Assembly: GCF_027579695.1 (NCBI RefSeq)
Contig: NC_083571.1
Coordinates: 92,570,186-92,634,185 of the forward strand
Length of the DNA stretch: 64,000 nt
Direction of reading: 5' to 3'
Origin: Neoarius graeffei
Lineage: Eukaryota; Chordata; Actinopteri; Siluriformes; Ariidae
Shown here: in pieces, positions 1 to 16,429 of the stretch
How the letters are laid out: each line of letters starts with the position of its first letter
Numbering within the stretch: position 1 is the stretch's first letter
Translations under genes and position numbers: made by a program
The notes under the pieces: generated by a model
Seen by the model: only the letters and a program-made list of their open reading frames with translations
Told to the model about the DNA's origin: nothing
The model's database searches: none

Positions 1-653
1 ATTCCAGCATAAGAACCTTATCCCATCTGTGAAACATGGTGGTGGAAGTATCATGGTTTGGGCCTGTTTTGCTGCATCTGGGCCAGGACGGCTTGCCATC
101 ATTGATGGAACAATGAATTCTGAATTATACCAGCAAATTCTAAAGGAAAAATGTCAGGACATCGGTCCATGAACTGAATCTCAAGAGAAGGTGGGTCATG
201 CAGCAAGACAATGACCCTAAGCGCACAAGTCGTTCTACCAAAGAATGGTTACAGAAGAATAAAGTTAATGTTTTGGAATGGCCAAGCCAAAGTCCTGACC
301 TTAATCCAATCGAAATGTTGTGGAAGGACCTGAAGCGAGCAGTTCATGTGAGGAAACCCACTAACATCCCAGAGTTGAAGCTGTTCTGTACGGAGGAATG
401 GGCTAAAATTCCTCCAAGCCGGTGTGCAGGACTGATCAACAGTTACTGCAAACGTTTATTTGCAGTTATTGCTGCACAAGGGGGTCACACCAGATACTGA
501 AAGCAAAGGTTCACATACTTTTGCCACTCACAATTATGTAATACTGGATCATTTTCCTCAATAAATAAATGACCAAGTATAATATTTTTGTCTCATTTGT
601 TTAACAGGGTTCTCTTTATCTACTTTTAGGACTTGTGTGAAAATCTGATGTTT
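1..653 (+). mobile_element. Tc1/mariner-like transposon, 3' portion
   Basis: The window opens inside a fish Tc1-like element. The transposase remnant ends at 500. The 3' flank (from AGGTTCACATACTTTTGCCA onward, with AATAAATAAATGACC) is the usual end of a common teleost Tc1 family. Similarity stops near 653, so the 3' TIR looks truncated. Confidence 0.75.
2..500 (+). pseudogene. Tc1-like transposase, C-terminal half, broken
   Basis: Frame 2 reads NLIPSVKHGGGSIMVWACF and LAIIDGTMNSELY until a TGA near 170. A second frame (from 198) continues with [38 protein letters not shown] and a closing IAAQGGHTRY. The second catalytic Asp (DND) and the Glu (NPIE) of the DD34E transposase are present. The stop and frame change make it a pseudogene. 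The N-terminal half is outside the window. Confidence 0.85.
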
Positions 654-974
654 ACGATAGTTTTTATTTCGTCCTCAGTTGGTTCAGCAACACGCTTCGC
701 CATTTTGTTTTTCTCTACTCATGGTATATGAGCTGATATCCTAGTAGTAGAGTAGCCAATCAGAGCGCGTGATTGCTCACATTCAGTGAATGTGTTCTTT
801 AACACACAGATTCACCCAATTGACTTGTACAAGACATATGCAACAAAATACCAGATTATTATCCAAAAGTTGGCACAATGGAGTGTGGTATAACTACACA
901 CAAGAGAATTTGACAAACAGTCTAACAAACAGCCATGTACAGTTAGTGATACTCATTAAAAAATAATAATAATA

Positions 975-976
<2 letters not shown>

Positions 977-1048
<72 letters not shown>
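977..1048. repeat. (AGAT)18 microsatellite
   Basis: Uninterrupted tetranucleotide repeat of about 72 bp, preceded by a short AAT run and followed by GATCGATCGATAG. Confidence 0.97.
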
Positions 1049-1186
1049 CGATCGATAGACTTTTGAAGGATTTATTTACAAATTTGCCTTGACCTGAAGC
1101 AGTGGTTGTTTGACATTAATCCAATCATATATAAGTAAAACTAGTTGTTTCGTGTACTAATATTATAACAGCACATTGGATATGGA

Positions 1187-1997
1187 CTGGGTGCGATTTG
1201 CTGGGGGGGATGGTGGGGATCATCCCCCCCTTTGGTTTTTATCTCTGCTGAAAAAAAATCCTTGGGGACAACCCCGTCAATAAAACAAACAAACCAAAAA
1301 AAAAAGTTGACATGACAGGCATGTTGTGACACAGTTTTCTATGGTCTACATTGCACTCACTTTCAAAATGACCCGAAATGGCAGCTTTGATGTTCACGAA
1401 CGTCCCCAGCAAATAGATACATTGTAGATAATAACAATATCTTTGCGTTCTCTGCAGGGATGCAAACAGCGCGCCTTTTGGCGGATGCCGCCTTTTTCAT
1501 GGCCGATTTTTTTTTTTTTGGGGGGGGCGTTGGAGTGTCTGATTATAATTTCAAAGTAAATTCTGTATTAAAATTACTAAATAAGCAAATCCGTTACAGT
1601 CCATGAAACAGGAAGTATAAGGATGAGAAAAAAACAGTTTAAATCGGAAAGCTGCGCACAATGTGAACTGCGCCATCAGAGCAAACTGTTCATTTAGTAT
1701 TCATGTGTTTTAGTGATTTTCGAGTCACTGTCCATTTAATCCGGAGGGAGAGAAACATCACAGCAACGCGACAAGCAATGCGAACTTTGTTGTGTGTTAG
1801 TGTTCGTGTATTTAGTCAGAGAGATAGGAAGATGAATTTACTATCTCTGGTTTAGTGTTCGTTTTCATTTAGTGTTATTCATTTGATATCATCGGATGTT
1901 ATTGAGCTGTTAGCCTATTGTTACCTTAATTTTGTGACGTTTCATGATTAAAAAAAAAAACACATCCCCCCTTCTGGTTTTTTGACAAATCGCACCC
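1187..1997. mobile_element. Non-autonomous TIR element, about 0.8 kb
   Basis: GGGTGCGATTTG (1189-1200) is repeated in inverse as CAAATCGCACCC (1986-1997). TGGATATGGA precedes the left end (1177-1186) and follows the right end (1998-2007), a likely target-site duplication. The interior has no ORF. A hAT-type identity is possible, but the duplication length is ambiguous. Confidence 0.65.
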
Positions 1998-2698
1998 TGG
2001 ATATGGAGGATATGGCCTCTTCTGTCATCCTTCTCTCCCCTAAGCTTTGTGATCATACAATCTGCTGCCACTTATCCGTCACCTTTAAAGGCCTTAGAGG
2101 TGTTTCATGTAACAGCATAATGCTGACTCATAGGCTGGTTTAAGCTGCCATGGCAACTGCTAGCTTGGGAGGATCCAGAACGTGACGTGACGTGACATGT
2201 AGAAAGGAAACACTCAGTATGAGCCTTTAAAAGTTACTCATCAAAAAGATGGTATTGCTAGTCCATGTTCATACATTATGTTAACTCTCGTTTTATTATA
2301 CCAGACCTTAAACATATAACGGCAATCCCGATACTTAGATATGCAGTAACATATTTGTGAGAATAAAATCTAATGTGCATCTTTTCTTTCCAGGATTTCC
2401 TAAACTCTGTTTCTTGCCCGAAGCCAGGAAGAAAAATAACTAAATTATGCTTTAAGGAAGAATCAAGCTTATATGATTTGTGTTCAAGCAGAAGCTGTGG
2501 ATATTCTCTATTTGGATGTTAAACATGAGAGGATGAATGACATTAATCTATCATTCCCTTTTGCCTGCAAACTCATTTGCACTTCCAAAGGTCCAGATCA
2601 GCTTTAGTGATCATCTAAAGCAAAACGTCGGGTGCATTAGCCTTTCAGTTTATCGTTATTTTTTTAAACTACTTTTGTGTTTGTGTATTAGATAAACC

Positions 2699-6989
<4,291 letters not shown>

Positions 6990-7372
6990 CTCAGGGTTTA
7001 GAAGTCACGTGTATCATGTCGTCAATGTAAAAACAAGGCTCATGTGAAATTTATCATAGTGAAGTATAGTTTATGTATTTTGTAATGAAACATGCACTCT
7101 AAGTAACTTGCTTTTACAGCTTTCTGTATTGTACACCATATGCTGTATAAGTTTAAATCATACATCAAGCCTCAGAAGCTCAATGAAGAAAAATAATTGA
7201 ACAGGTAAGGCATACAGGATGTGGAGAAATTACGCTTGAAAAATTTCTGCTTCATCTTGTATTGATTTGAACATACTTTCTAAAGACATATGTGATCATA
7301 GTAGATAGAGGAAAATAATCTTACAAATAGAAGAATGAAAAAGTACCAGCTTGACTTCATGTGCATGAAGCT

Positions 7373-7904
7373 TACACTCACTGGCCACTTTAATAGGAAC
7401 TTGTTCTTGAGCCTAAGATTCCTGTTCTTGGCTGGCAGGAGTGGAACCCACTCTGGTCTTCTGCTGTTGTGTGCTGAGATGCTTTTCTGCACACCCCGAT
7501 TATAAAGAGTTGCTAGATCCTTCCTGGCCATTTTCCTCTGACCTCTCTTATCAACAAGGCGTTTGTTTCCACCCACAGAACTGTCTCTCACTCAGTGGTT
7601 TTTCGCACCATTCTGTGTAAACTCTAGAGACTGTTGTGTGTGAAAACCCCAGCAGATCAGCAGTTTCTGAAATACTCCAACCAGTCCATCTGGCTCAAAC
7701 CAACACCCACGCCACAGTGAAAGTCTCACTCGGATCACAATTTTTCCCATTCTGATGTTTGAAGTGAAAATTAGCTGAAGCTCTCGATTTGCATCTGCAT
7801 GATTGAATGCATCGTGCTGTCATCAAGGGATCGGCTGAGTAGAGAACTGCATAAAGCAGCAAGTGAATGGGTGTTTCTAATAAAGGGGCCAGTTGGTGTA
7901 GTGT
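7373..7904. mobile_element. Non-autonomous DNA transposon, about 0.53 kb
   Basis: The left end (ACACTCACTGGCCACTTTAA, TAGGAAC) is inverted at the right end (GTTTCTAATAAAGGGGCCAG, TTGGTGTAGTGT). It carries no transposase and is a common type of fish MITE. The minus-strand ORF at 7280-7591 is a shadow. Confidence 0.75.
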
Positions 7905-8893
7905 GTTAAGTTTTCAAGCGTCTCAAATAAGGACCTCAGTAATTTATGACTGGGGTATTTAGTGCGAATTTCATCGTATACATTATTTTGTTTTTAACAT
8001 CATTTGATTTAAATTTCATGAACATTTTCTAGCTGCTGTATACCTGATAAAAACACAATGTACTACTTTAACATCAATTTTCAATGTTTTGTTATTCATG
8101 TCCTATTTTTAGTGTGGAAGACAAGAGATTCTGGATTAATTTGAACATTCTTGATGTTAATTAAAACCATTTACTCTACAGATGCACTACACATTTATCA
8201 TGGTCTGTACAGAGAACTCACAGATACCCAAATAAGGAATTAAAACGATGAGGTATGCTGCTACAGGAAAATAATCAATCAACCAACCAAGGATAGGGTG
8301 TAACAGCATGTCCAGAAGTCTTTTATTTCCTCTTAAAATCCCAGCAATTTGCTCACAAATGCAATTGTTAATGTATTAATGAAAAACATGGCGAGTTTAA
8401 CATTTTACGGTTCTGTTTAATGTTGTGGAACATTCTTGAGACGGGATCCTGTTGTTTTCAGTTACGTAATACAGCAGCTATAAAAAGAGTCAATCCCTCA
8501 AGTCTCTTTATTAGTTTCCTTTATCTTAAACTTAATCATACAGCTTGTCATGTTACACAGAAACCATAAAGCGCAAAGTCGTCTGTCCTGAAGACTGGTG
8601 GCAGAAAATATATCGACTATTACAAAGCACTGACTCTGCAGACTCCTTCCATACCAGTATATGTATAAAAAAAAAAAATTCAATGTTAAATGTTTCCTGA
8701 CAAAATACAGTTGTACATCTGCCATACCAGTGGCACCAGATTTTGGGGAGGACAAAACAAAAAAAAAACTAACTATAGAAATTAAAAAGAGCACATTGAT
8801 GTTAAAAAGTCATGATTTTCGTGACAGCTGGCACTATTATCAGAGACGTGCTCTTATAGAAAATGGAGAACCTGCTGACCAATCAGAATCGAA
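7905..8893. other. Intergenic, unassigned
   Basis: AT-rich sequence between two transposons. I see no gene, RNA or clear repeat boundary. Confidence 0.5.
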
Positions 8894-9119
8894 TACAACC
8901 CCAAGTCCAAAAAAGTTGGGATGCTGTGTAAACTGTAAAAACAATGATTTGCAAAATCATGGAAACCCTACATTTCATTGAAAATAGTACAAAGACAACA
9001 TATCAAATGCTGAAACTGAGAAATGTATTGTTTTTGAAAAATATGCGCTCATTTTGAATCATGTCAGCAACACGTTTCAGAAAACTTGGGACAGGGGCAA
9101 CAAAAGACTGAAAGTTGTC

Positions 9120-9359
9120 TCATGCTAAAACGAGTGCTCCGAGAGCACAATATTCCCCACTACAATATATTGCAAACGAAATTGCAATATGCATATTACT
9201 GTCCTATAAAAGCCTTCTGCCAAGTTTCATGAAATTCCTCCAAAAATCGTGAGAGGAGTTGATTTCAGAAGGTGATTACCCTTTCCTGGGATGGACAGAT
9301 GGACAGACATCGCCACGACATAATCCCCTTTCGGGCCTTTCAGCCAGCAGGGGATAAAA
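9120..9359 (+). repeat. Interspersed repeat 'GAGTGCTC' type, copy 1
   Basis: GAGTGCTCCGAGAGCACAAT at 9131 (with an internal 15-bp imperfect palindrome), then AAGTTTCATGAAATTCCTCC, a GATGGACAGATGGACAGACA block and CCTTTCGGGCC. A second copy is at 15564-15872. It interrupts the element at 8896-10643. Confidence 0.7.
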
Positions 9360-9445
9360 ACTAAATTGGTTAATTGGCAACAGGTCAATAACATGACTGG
9401 GTATAAAAATAGCATCCCAGAGAGGCTGAGCCTCTCAGAAGTAAA

Positions 9446-10442
9446 GATGGGGAGGGGTTCACCGCTCTGTGAAACTGTGTGGGCAAACAGTGCAACAGTT
9501 TAAGAATAAATGTTCCTCAGTGTAAAATTGCAAAGAATTTGGGGATCACATTGTCTATGGTACAGATCATTAAAAGATTCAGAGAATCTGGAGAAATCTC
9601 TGTATGCAAGAGACAAGGCTGAAAACTGACATCGGATGCCTGCGATCTTCAGGCCCTCAGGCAACACTGCATTAAAAGCAGACATGTCTGTAGTGGAAAT
9701 CACTATATGGGCTCAGGAACACTTCAGAAAATCATCATCTGTGAACACAATTCATCGCTGTATCTACAAACGCAAATTAAAACCAGATATAAACAATATC
9801 CAGAACCACTACCACCACCTTCTACATGCCCAAGCTCTTTTATTATGGACTGAGACGAAGTAGAAAATTGTCCTGAGGTCTGATGAAATGAAATCTGAAA
9901 TTCTTTTTGCAAATTATAGACAGACACCGTGTCCTCCAGGTGAAAGAGGAGAGGAACCATCCGGCTTGTCATCAGCGCATAGTTCAAAAGCCAGCATCTG
10001 TGATGGTATGGGGGGCACATGGCATTAGTACACATAGGTAGTTTGCACATCTAGGAAGGCACCATTAATGGTGAATAACATACACGTTTTGGAACAACAT
10101 GCCGCCATTCAGACAACGTCTTCTTCAGGGAAGGCCTTCCTTATTTTAGCAACAACGCCAAGCCGCTTTCTGCACATATTACAACTGCATGGCTCCATAA
10201 TAAGAGTCCAGGTGCTAAACTGGCCTGCCTACAGTCCAGATCTGTCTCCCATTTAAAACATTTGGCGTATTATGAAATGCAAAACATGACAAAGGAGACC
10301 CCGGACTGTTGAGCAACTGAAATTGTGTATCAGGGGAAAAGGGGACATCATTTCTCTTTCAGAACTACAGCACTTGGTCTCCTCAGTTCCCAAACATTTA
10401 CAGAGTGTTGTTAAAAGTAGAGGTGATACAACACAGTGGTAA
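9446..10442 (+). pseudogene. IS630/Tc1-type transposase remnant
   Basis: Starts ATGGGGAGGGGTTCACC; recognisable pieces are a helix-turn-helix-like N-terminus (IAKNLGI, IIKRFRESGEIS), a central part with RAKVQKPASVMVWG spread over frames, LNWPAYSPDLSPI (catalytic region) and a terminal GDTTQW followed by TAA at 10440. Numerous stops and frame changes. It is clearly non-functional. Confidence 0.7.
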
Positions 10443-11376
10443 ACATGCCCCGTCCCAACTTTTCTGACACGTCTTGCTGACATCAAATTCAAAATGAGCA
10501 TTTTTTTTTTTTAAAACAATAACATTTGTCTTTGGACTATTTTCAATGAAATATAGGGTTTCCATGATTTGCAAATTATCACATTGTTTTTATTTACGGT
10601 TTGCATAGCATCCCAACTTTTTTTTTTTTTGGAATTGGGGTTGTATTCAACAGTGCTGTGTAGAATTACTTTTGTTTCATTTGATTCTATATGGACTGAA
10701 ATAATAGCGCACTGTCAAAGATTAGTCATACAGTGTAGACAAAGATTATGCTGATAAGTGCAGTTTAAAATCAAAACTCCTGACTTTTGAGTTTCGCCAA
10801 AAAGTGAAATAGAAACGTCAGGTCACTTTTAAATGAAGAGCCAAAGAAAAATTTCATAGGGGTTCCTTCCCCCCCAGTTGAGCAATTAGGATAAACCATC
10901 CTGACAACCTCCTGGAGCTAATTCATCAGCAATGCCATGCAAGAGAAAGGAAAAATTCCCCAATATGTACCCACACCTTTTTTTTAAAAAGACACCCCAG
11001 GATAAGATCATGTGGGAAACCAAAGTAGGACGGGTGGGTTGCGGCTCAAAATTGTATTCAGGAGGTTACCGTTTCGCAGCAGCTCAGAATGACTGGCTTC
11101 AATCAATGGAAAACACACAAGGAGTAAATGGGGGAAACTCCATGCTCTCAAGAGACAGTATAAAGTGACTAAGGATACTTGGGCACAACTAGTCACACAT
11201 TTTTAATAATGACACCATCAATGAGAATGAATATAGACACAATAACAGTATCAATAGTTTATGTATGATGACACGTGTCGTGTTCAAATATATAAATGAC
11301 AGTGCAGTGACCGTGCAACTTCCTGTTTATCAAAGTGCTTGATCTTTACGTTGTAGCCCCTGTGACCTACAATATA

Positions 11377-12954
11377 CAGTGGGGCAAAAAAGTATTTAGT
11401 CAGCCACCAATTGTGCAAGTTCTCCCACTTAAAAAGATGAGAGGCGCCTGTAATTTTCATCATAGGTACACTTCAACTATGAGAGACAGAATGGGGGAAA
11501 GAATCCAGGAAATCACATTATAGGATTTTTAATGAATTAATTGGTAAATTCCTCGGTAAAATAAGTATTTGGTCACCTACAAACAAGCAAGATTTCTGGC
11601 TCTCACAGACCTGTAACTACTTCTTTAAGAGGCTCCTCTGTCCTCCACTCGTTACCTGTATTAATGGCACCTGTTTGAACTCGTTATCAGTATAAAAGAC
11701 ACCTGTCCACAACCTCAAACAGTCACACTCCAAACTCCACTATGGCCAAGACCAAAGAGCTGTCAAAGGACACCAGAAACAAAATTGTAGACCTGCACCA
11801 GGCTGGGAAGACTGAATCTGCAATAGGTAAGCAGCTTGGTATGAAGAAATCAACCGTGGGAGCAATTATTAGAAAATGGAAGACATACAAGACCACTGAT
11901 AATCTCCCTCGATCTGGGGCTCCACGCAAGATCTAACCCCGTGGGGTCAAAATGATCACAAGAACGGTGAGCAAAAATCCCAGAACCACACGGGGGACCT
12001 AGTGAATGACCTGCAGTAACAAAGGCTACCATCAGTAACACACTACGCCGCCAGGGACTCAAATCCTGCAGTGCCAGACGTGTCCCCCTGCTTAAGCCAG
12101 TACATGTCCAGGTCTGTCTGAAGTTTGCTAGAGAGCATTTGGATGATCCAGAAGAGGATTGGGAGAATGTCATATGGTCAGATGAAACCAAAATAGAACT
12201 TTTTGGTAAAAACTCAACTTGTGTTTGGAGGAGAAAGAATGCTGAGTTGCATCCAAAGAACACCATACCTACTGTGAAGCATGGGGGTGGAAACATCATG
12301 CTTTGGGGCTGTTTTTCTGCAAAGGGACCAGGACGACTGATCCGTGTAAAGGAAAGAATGAATGGGGCCATGTATCATGAGATTTTGAGTGAAAACCTCC
12401 TTCCATCAGCAAGGGCATTGAAGATGAAACATGGCTGGGTCTTTCAGCATGACAATGATCCCAAACAAACCGCCCGGGCAACGAAGGAGTGGCTTTGTAA
12501 GAAGCATTTCAAGGTCCTGGAGTGGCCTAGCCAGTCTCCAGATCTCAACCCCATAGAAAATCTTTGGAGGGAGTTGAAAGTCCGTGTTGCCCAGCGACAG
12601 CCCCAAAACATCACTGCTCTAGAGGAGATCTGCATGGAGGAATGGGCCAAAATACCAGCAACAGTGTGTGAAAACCTTGTGAAGACTTGCAGAAAATGTT
12701 TGACCTCTGTCATTGCCAACAAAGGGTATATAACAAAGTATTGAGATGAACTTTTGTTATTGACCAAATACTTATTTTCCACCATAATTTGCAAATAAAT
12801 TCTTTAAAAATCAATGTGATTTTCTGGATTTTTTTTCATCATTTTATCTCTCATAGTTGAAGTGTACCCATGATGAAAATTACAGGCTTCTCATCTTTTT
12901 AAGTGGGAGAACTTGCACAATTGGTGACTGACTAAATACTTTTTTGCCCCACTG
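11377..12954 (+). mobile_element. Nearly complete Tc1-like transposon, 1578 bp
   Basis: TIRs of about 115 bp begin CAGTGGGGCAAAAAAGTATT (11377) and are repeated inversely at 12840-12954, about 95 percent identical by eye. Both ends abut TA (11375-11376, 12955-12956). A single transposase gene lies between. Size, TA target and DD34E transposase identify a Tc1-like element of the CAGTGGGGCAAAAAAG teleost family. Confidence 0.95.
11742..12744 (+). pseudogene. Tc1-like transposase with one stop and a frame change
   Basis: ATG at 11742 begins [20 protein letters not shown], followed by the first helix-turn-helix ([20 protein letters not shown]) and a GRPR-like PRSGAPRKI, then TAA at 11934. The second half resumes in another frame from 12139: [15 protein letters not shown] (first Asp), [33 protein letters not shown] (second Asp), [15 protein letters not shown] (Glu) and GYITKY with stop at 12742. 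The three acidic residues are intact. Inactivation is by the stop and a net +1 shift in 11937-12138, so the copy is relatively young. Confidence 0.92.
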
Positions 12955-12955
12955 T

Positions 12956-13740
12956 ATGCCCTACCTTTTATTGTGCGTCTGCACCTTAGTTCTTTTAAGA
13001 GCTGCTCTTTTGGCACAGCACAAAAGCCTGTTTTCTCTCACACACCCACCCACCCACCCACCGGAATGCAAGACGGACATCATGCAACTATGAGTGAGCC
13101 AGAGTGACGAGACTGTGGTGCTTAAGATCTTCCCCTCTCCATTCTGTGTGACCTAATCTACTCTATCACAAATAAACAGTAAAGGAAGTTGGCGGTTTTC
13201 TGGCTGCAGCAGGCACCAAGCTGTCCTGACCAGAAGAGATTGTGTAACACAGTAGTGTTAATTTACAGCAGGGTTGCCAAAGTCAGCACCTGTTCCTGTC
13301 GAGGCTTTACTTGAGCCCTACAGAAAGAAGTGCTTACTACCAAGTTTTTTATCCAAGACCTGTCTAGGATGAAAGATTTTGTCTCTTTAGGACAGCACAG
13401 ACTGATCCTATTCCACTTTTAGCATCGCTGCAGGTAACTCCGGCTGAGGTCACATCAGCCTAGAGAAAGCACAGCTCCTTTATTATCCACCCTGGGATCA
13501 TTTAATCCTCTTTATCTAGAAGAGAAAGTTGCATGCTCAGACCATTAACAAAGGCTTACGTCTATTTAAAGGAATCTCAAACTGTCTGTTCCCATGTATG
13601 GCTGCATGTTCAAAATGAAAGGAAACTTGGGGTTTTTTTTTATATAACTAAGTAAATTTGATTTATATTATGAATATGTTAAACATATAAATCTAGGTGA
13701 GAGAATGTCAATGTTAGGAGGCAAAAAAGAATCTCAATCT
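12956..13740. other. Intergenic, unassigned
   Basis: No gene or defined repeat apart from a short (CCCA)n tract near 13044-13063. Confidence 0.5.
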
Positions 13741-13744
13741 TTCT

Positions 13745-14047
13745 TCTTTAGTGCTCTGCCTGATGGCAGGTCCAGCTCGGACGTCCATCAGAGTTTCTAG
13801 GGAACATTACAGTAGTGGTTTCCTGTTGCCTTTGACTAGATTGGTTCAGAGGAGAAAACCTCTAGAACATTCATACCATGCAGTTACAGTGGTGGGGAGA
13901 AAACCAGAGCACCAGGAGGAAACCCACATGGACACGGGGAGAACATACAAACTTCACACAGAAAGGCCCCTGTTAGCTACTGGGCTCGAACCCAGAACCT
14001 TCTTACTGTGAGGCAACAGTGCTAACCACTACACTACTGTGCTGCCC
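13745..14047 (-). mobile_element. SINE, tRNA-derived, diverged copy
   Basis: On the - strand, GGGGCAGCACAGTAGTGTAG is followed by TGGTTAGCACTGTTGCCTCA (A box) and GGGTTCGAGCCC (B box), then CCTTTCTGTGTGAAGTTTGT and TCCTCCTGGTGC. It is related to the younger SINEs at 18644, 22832 and 38116. The distal part (13745-13870) differs and may be another SINE body. Confidence 0.7.
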
Positions 14048-14049
14048 CA

Positions 14050-15160
14050 ATAATCATATCAAATTATCCAATATTTTTACATTATAAATGCAATAAAATC
14101 AACCAACATTTCTTTATTTCCAGTATGACAGGCACAAAGATAGCCAAACGACTGTCTGGCTGTCGTCAAAACCCAAATACCGCACAGTGCATATTTCTGG
14201 TAGAAAAAAATGCCTTTGAGGACATCACCTTACCAAGGTTTTAAAGACAATCTACCAAAGCCAGTATTTGGTTTTTTTTTCCCCCCCTTATTGAAAACTG
14301 GTGCATGGAAGTATGGAGAGCCAATCAGAAAGCAACCTTCAAGATCCAAAAGCTTGTGGCTAGAAAAGTGTCAACAACCTTAATGTTGGACGAGACAATT
14401 AAGCAATTAACGTCCCATCATGCTCTGTGGTATGGATTAAAAAAAAACAAAAACAAAAAAAACAACGTGTTGGGACATAGCTCACTACAAGTATTTCAGT
14501 AGTGTGGCAATAGTTGAATTATTTTTATTAAAAAAAAAAAAAAGGAAAAAAGTACTTCCAGGAACAAGTGACTGATGCCTGTACATTAGGGTGAGATGTA
14601 AGGTTCAGCTGTTCTTCAGGTGACTGAGAACCTCAACGTAGAATAGTTTATCAAATACATAGAGAGGGATGTTATAGTAGGGATGCAAACATGAACCCCT
14701 TCATGACAAAGATGTACACTTGAGTTCAGTGGTACAAAAACCACAGGCACTGGTCCACAAAGATGTGGCGCAAAAAAAAAATTTTACCTGGCAGTATGAG
14801 GAAAGGGGGGGAAAAAAAAAAATTCACATACAGCCTAATATAGGTTGAAAAAAGTGTGACCCTGACTGATGGCTGTTATGCTGTTGGGGGTATTTTGCTG
14901 GCATGCCATGGTCTTCACCTTGCCAAGATTTTGCGCAAAGGTTACATAAATGAGACCGTCAGCGATGGCGTAGCTCAGTCTGACCCTGTCTAATCCAAAA
15001 GGAATGATTTAAAGTGGGCCGCCTTGCGCAATAAATGTTGCAAGCTATATACACCCTAGGAATACCGACCTATTTGGCAGAAAGAATCCAAAACAGTGAG
15101 GAATTGACCGAGAAGAAGCGATTTTTGTTGAACTGCTCATTAAGGCTAAATTAGTCCATA
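14050..15160. other. Intergenic, unassigned
   Basis: AT-rich with several A and T tracts (14440-14465, 14528-14544, 14770-14822). ORF 14305-14502 has no recognisable features. Confidence 0.45.
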
Positions 15161-15164
15161 ACTT

Positions 15165-15400
15165 CATTACCTCACCCAGGATGGAGTCCACCAGGGGGCG
15201 AGGTATTGTTTTTGGTGGGGTTTCTTTGTACGTTTGTTTCTCTCCGTTAGCAACATTACGGGAAAACAGCTGGACCAAGCTTCATGAAACTTTCAGGATA
15301 GATGAGCATTGGTCTCAAATAGAACCTCCAACATTTTGAGGGTCATCTGGTCAAGGTCACCAAAAAGGTCAAAGTCATATAGTTACAGATTTACTTCATA
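15165..15400 (+). repeat. Interspersed repeat 'GGCGAGGT', copy 1
   Basis: GGGGCGAGGTATTGTTTTTG, then CAACATTACGGGAAAACAGC, TTCATGAAACTTTCAGGATA, GAACCTCCAACATTTTGAGG and AAGGTCACCAAAAAGGTCAA. The same sequence occurs inverted at 55565-55765. Class (LINE 3' end or SINE) is not determined. Confidence 0.65.
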
Positions 15401-15563
15401 ATTATATGCAAGCAAATCTTAGCTCCTCTGAAAAGCCCTTTAGTTAGTTGCACTCTTTTTTTTTAAAGTGCTACCGGGCGAGGTTTGTTTTGCCTGGCAA
15501 CGTTTATTAATAATTGTAATTAAGCAAATCTGGGCAGACCTACCTTCCTGGCAAAAAGAACAA

Positions 15564-15872
15564 GAGTGCTCTGAGAGCACAATATCCCCTGCTGGCAACT
15601 ATATCTAAGTGCTTAATACACCCTCATGAAGTTCAGTAATCAAGGGCTGTAACTCTGGTAAAATGCAACTGAACAGAACAAAATTGCAATATGCATGCTA
15701 CCAACATAAAACAAAAGAATCCTGTCAAGTTTCGTGAAATTCCTCCAAAAATTGAGAGTTGATTTCAGAAGGCGAGTACCCTTCCCGGGATGAATGGACA
15801 GACAGATGGACGGACATTGCCATGACATAACCCCCTTTTGGGCCTTCCAGCCAGGGAAAGGGGGTGGGGGGT
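15564..15872 (+). repeat. Interspersed repeat 'GAGTGCTC' type, copy 2
   Basis: GAGTGCTCTGAGAGCACAAT, then TTTCGTGAAATTCCTCCAAA, a GACAGACAGATGGACGGACA block and CCCCCTTTTGGGCCTT, colinear with 9131-9359. Confidence 0.7.
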
Positions 15873-16429
15873 TAAGAATTGATAGAGAAGAAGCAATTTT
15901 CGTCAAACGTGGACGACGGACAACACGATAGCGTAAGCTCATTGCCTGTCAGCTGGATGAGCTAATAAGGAGTTAGTTTAACTGCTCCACAAGTTCTTAT
16001 TTATGGCTGTAAATTTGCTAAATTCTAATATTGGTTTAACTTCAGAAAAACCTCGCCTCGAGAGACTATGAGCCAATTAGAATGGAGAAAATGTCCATCT
16101 CAGCCTTGTGAAGCGTTTTCCCTGCTGCCACACATGCATCCAACACTGATTATACCGGATGTAAGTGCAAGGTCGTTGAACTGAAGAGCAGTATTCAGTG
16201 CAGAACACTGGCATGCTGATCCTGAAACATCTTGCCATTATAATGCAGGTTGCCTTAAGTGAAAGCAAAATGATTTTTGCCATGCAAGCCAAAGTAGTAT
16301 TTTCATATGGTGTCCTTATTAGGAAAAAGACTTCATGGTTGCAGGTTGAACCAACACAGGAATATCCAGACAACAACCTGGAGCACATTGACAACACTTT
16401 GAATACTAAACATAATATTTAATACAACT

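Larger units (their letters stand above)
8896..10643 (+). mobile_element. Decayed Tc1/mariner-superfamily element with TA target duplication
   Basis: Left TIR CAACCCCAAGTCCAAAAAAG (8896) and right TIR GGAATTGGGGTTG (ending 10643), each flanked by TA. Both ends continue inward with GTTGGGATGC-type inverted sequence. This is a high-copy teleost family. The copy is heavily mutated and carries a 240-bp foreign repeat at 9120-9359. Confidence 0.85.
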
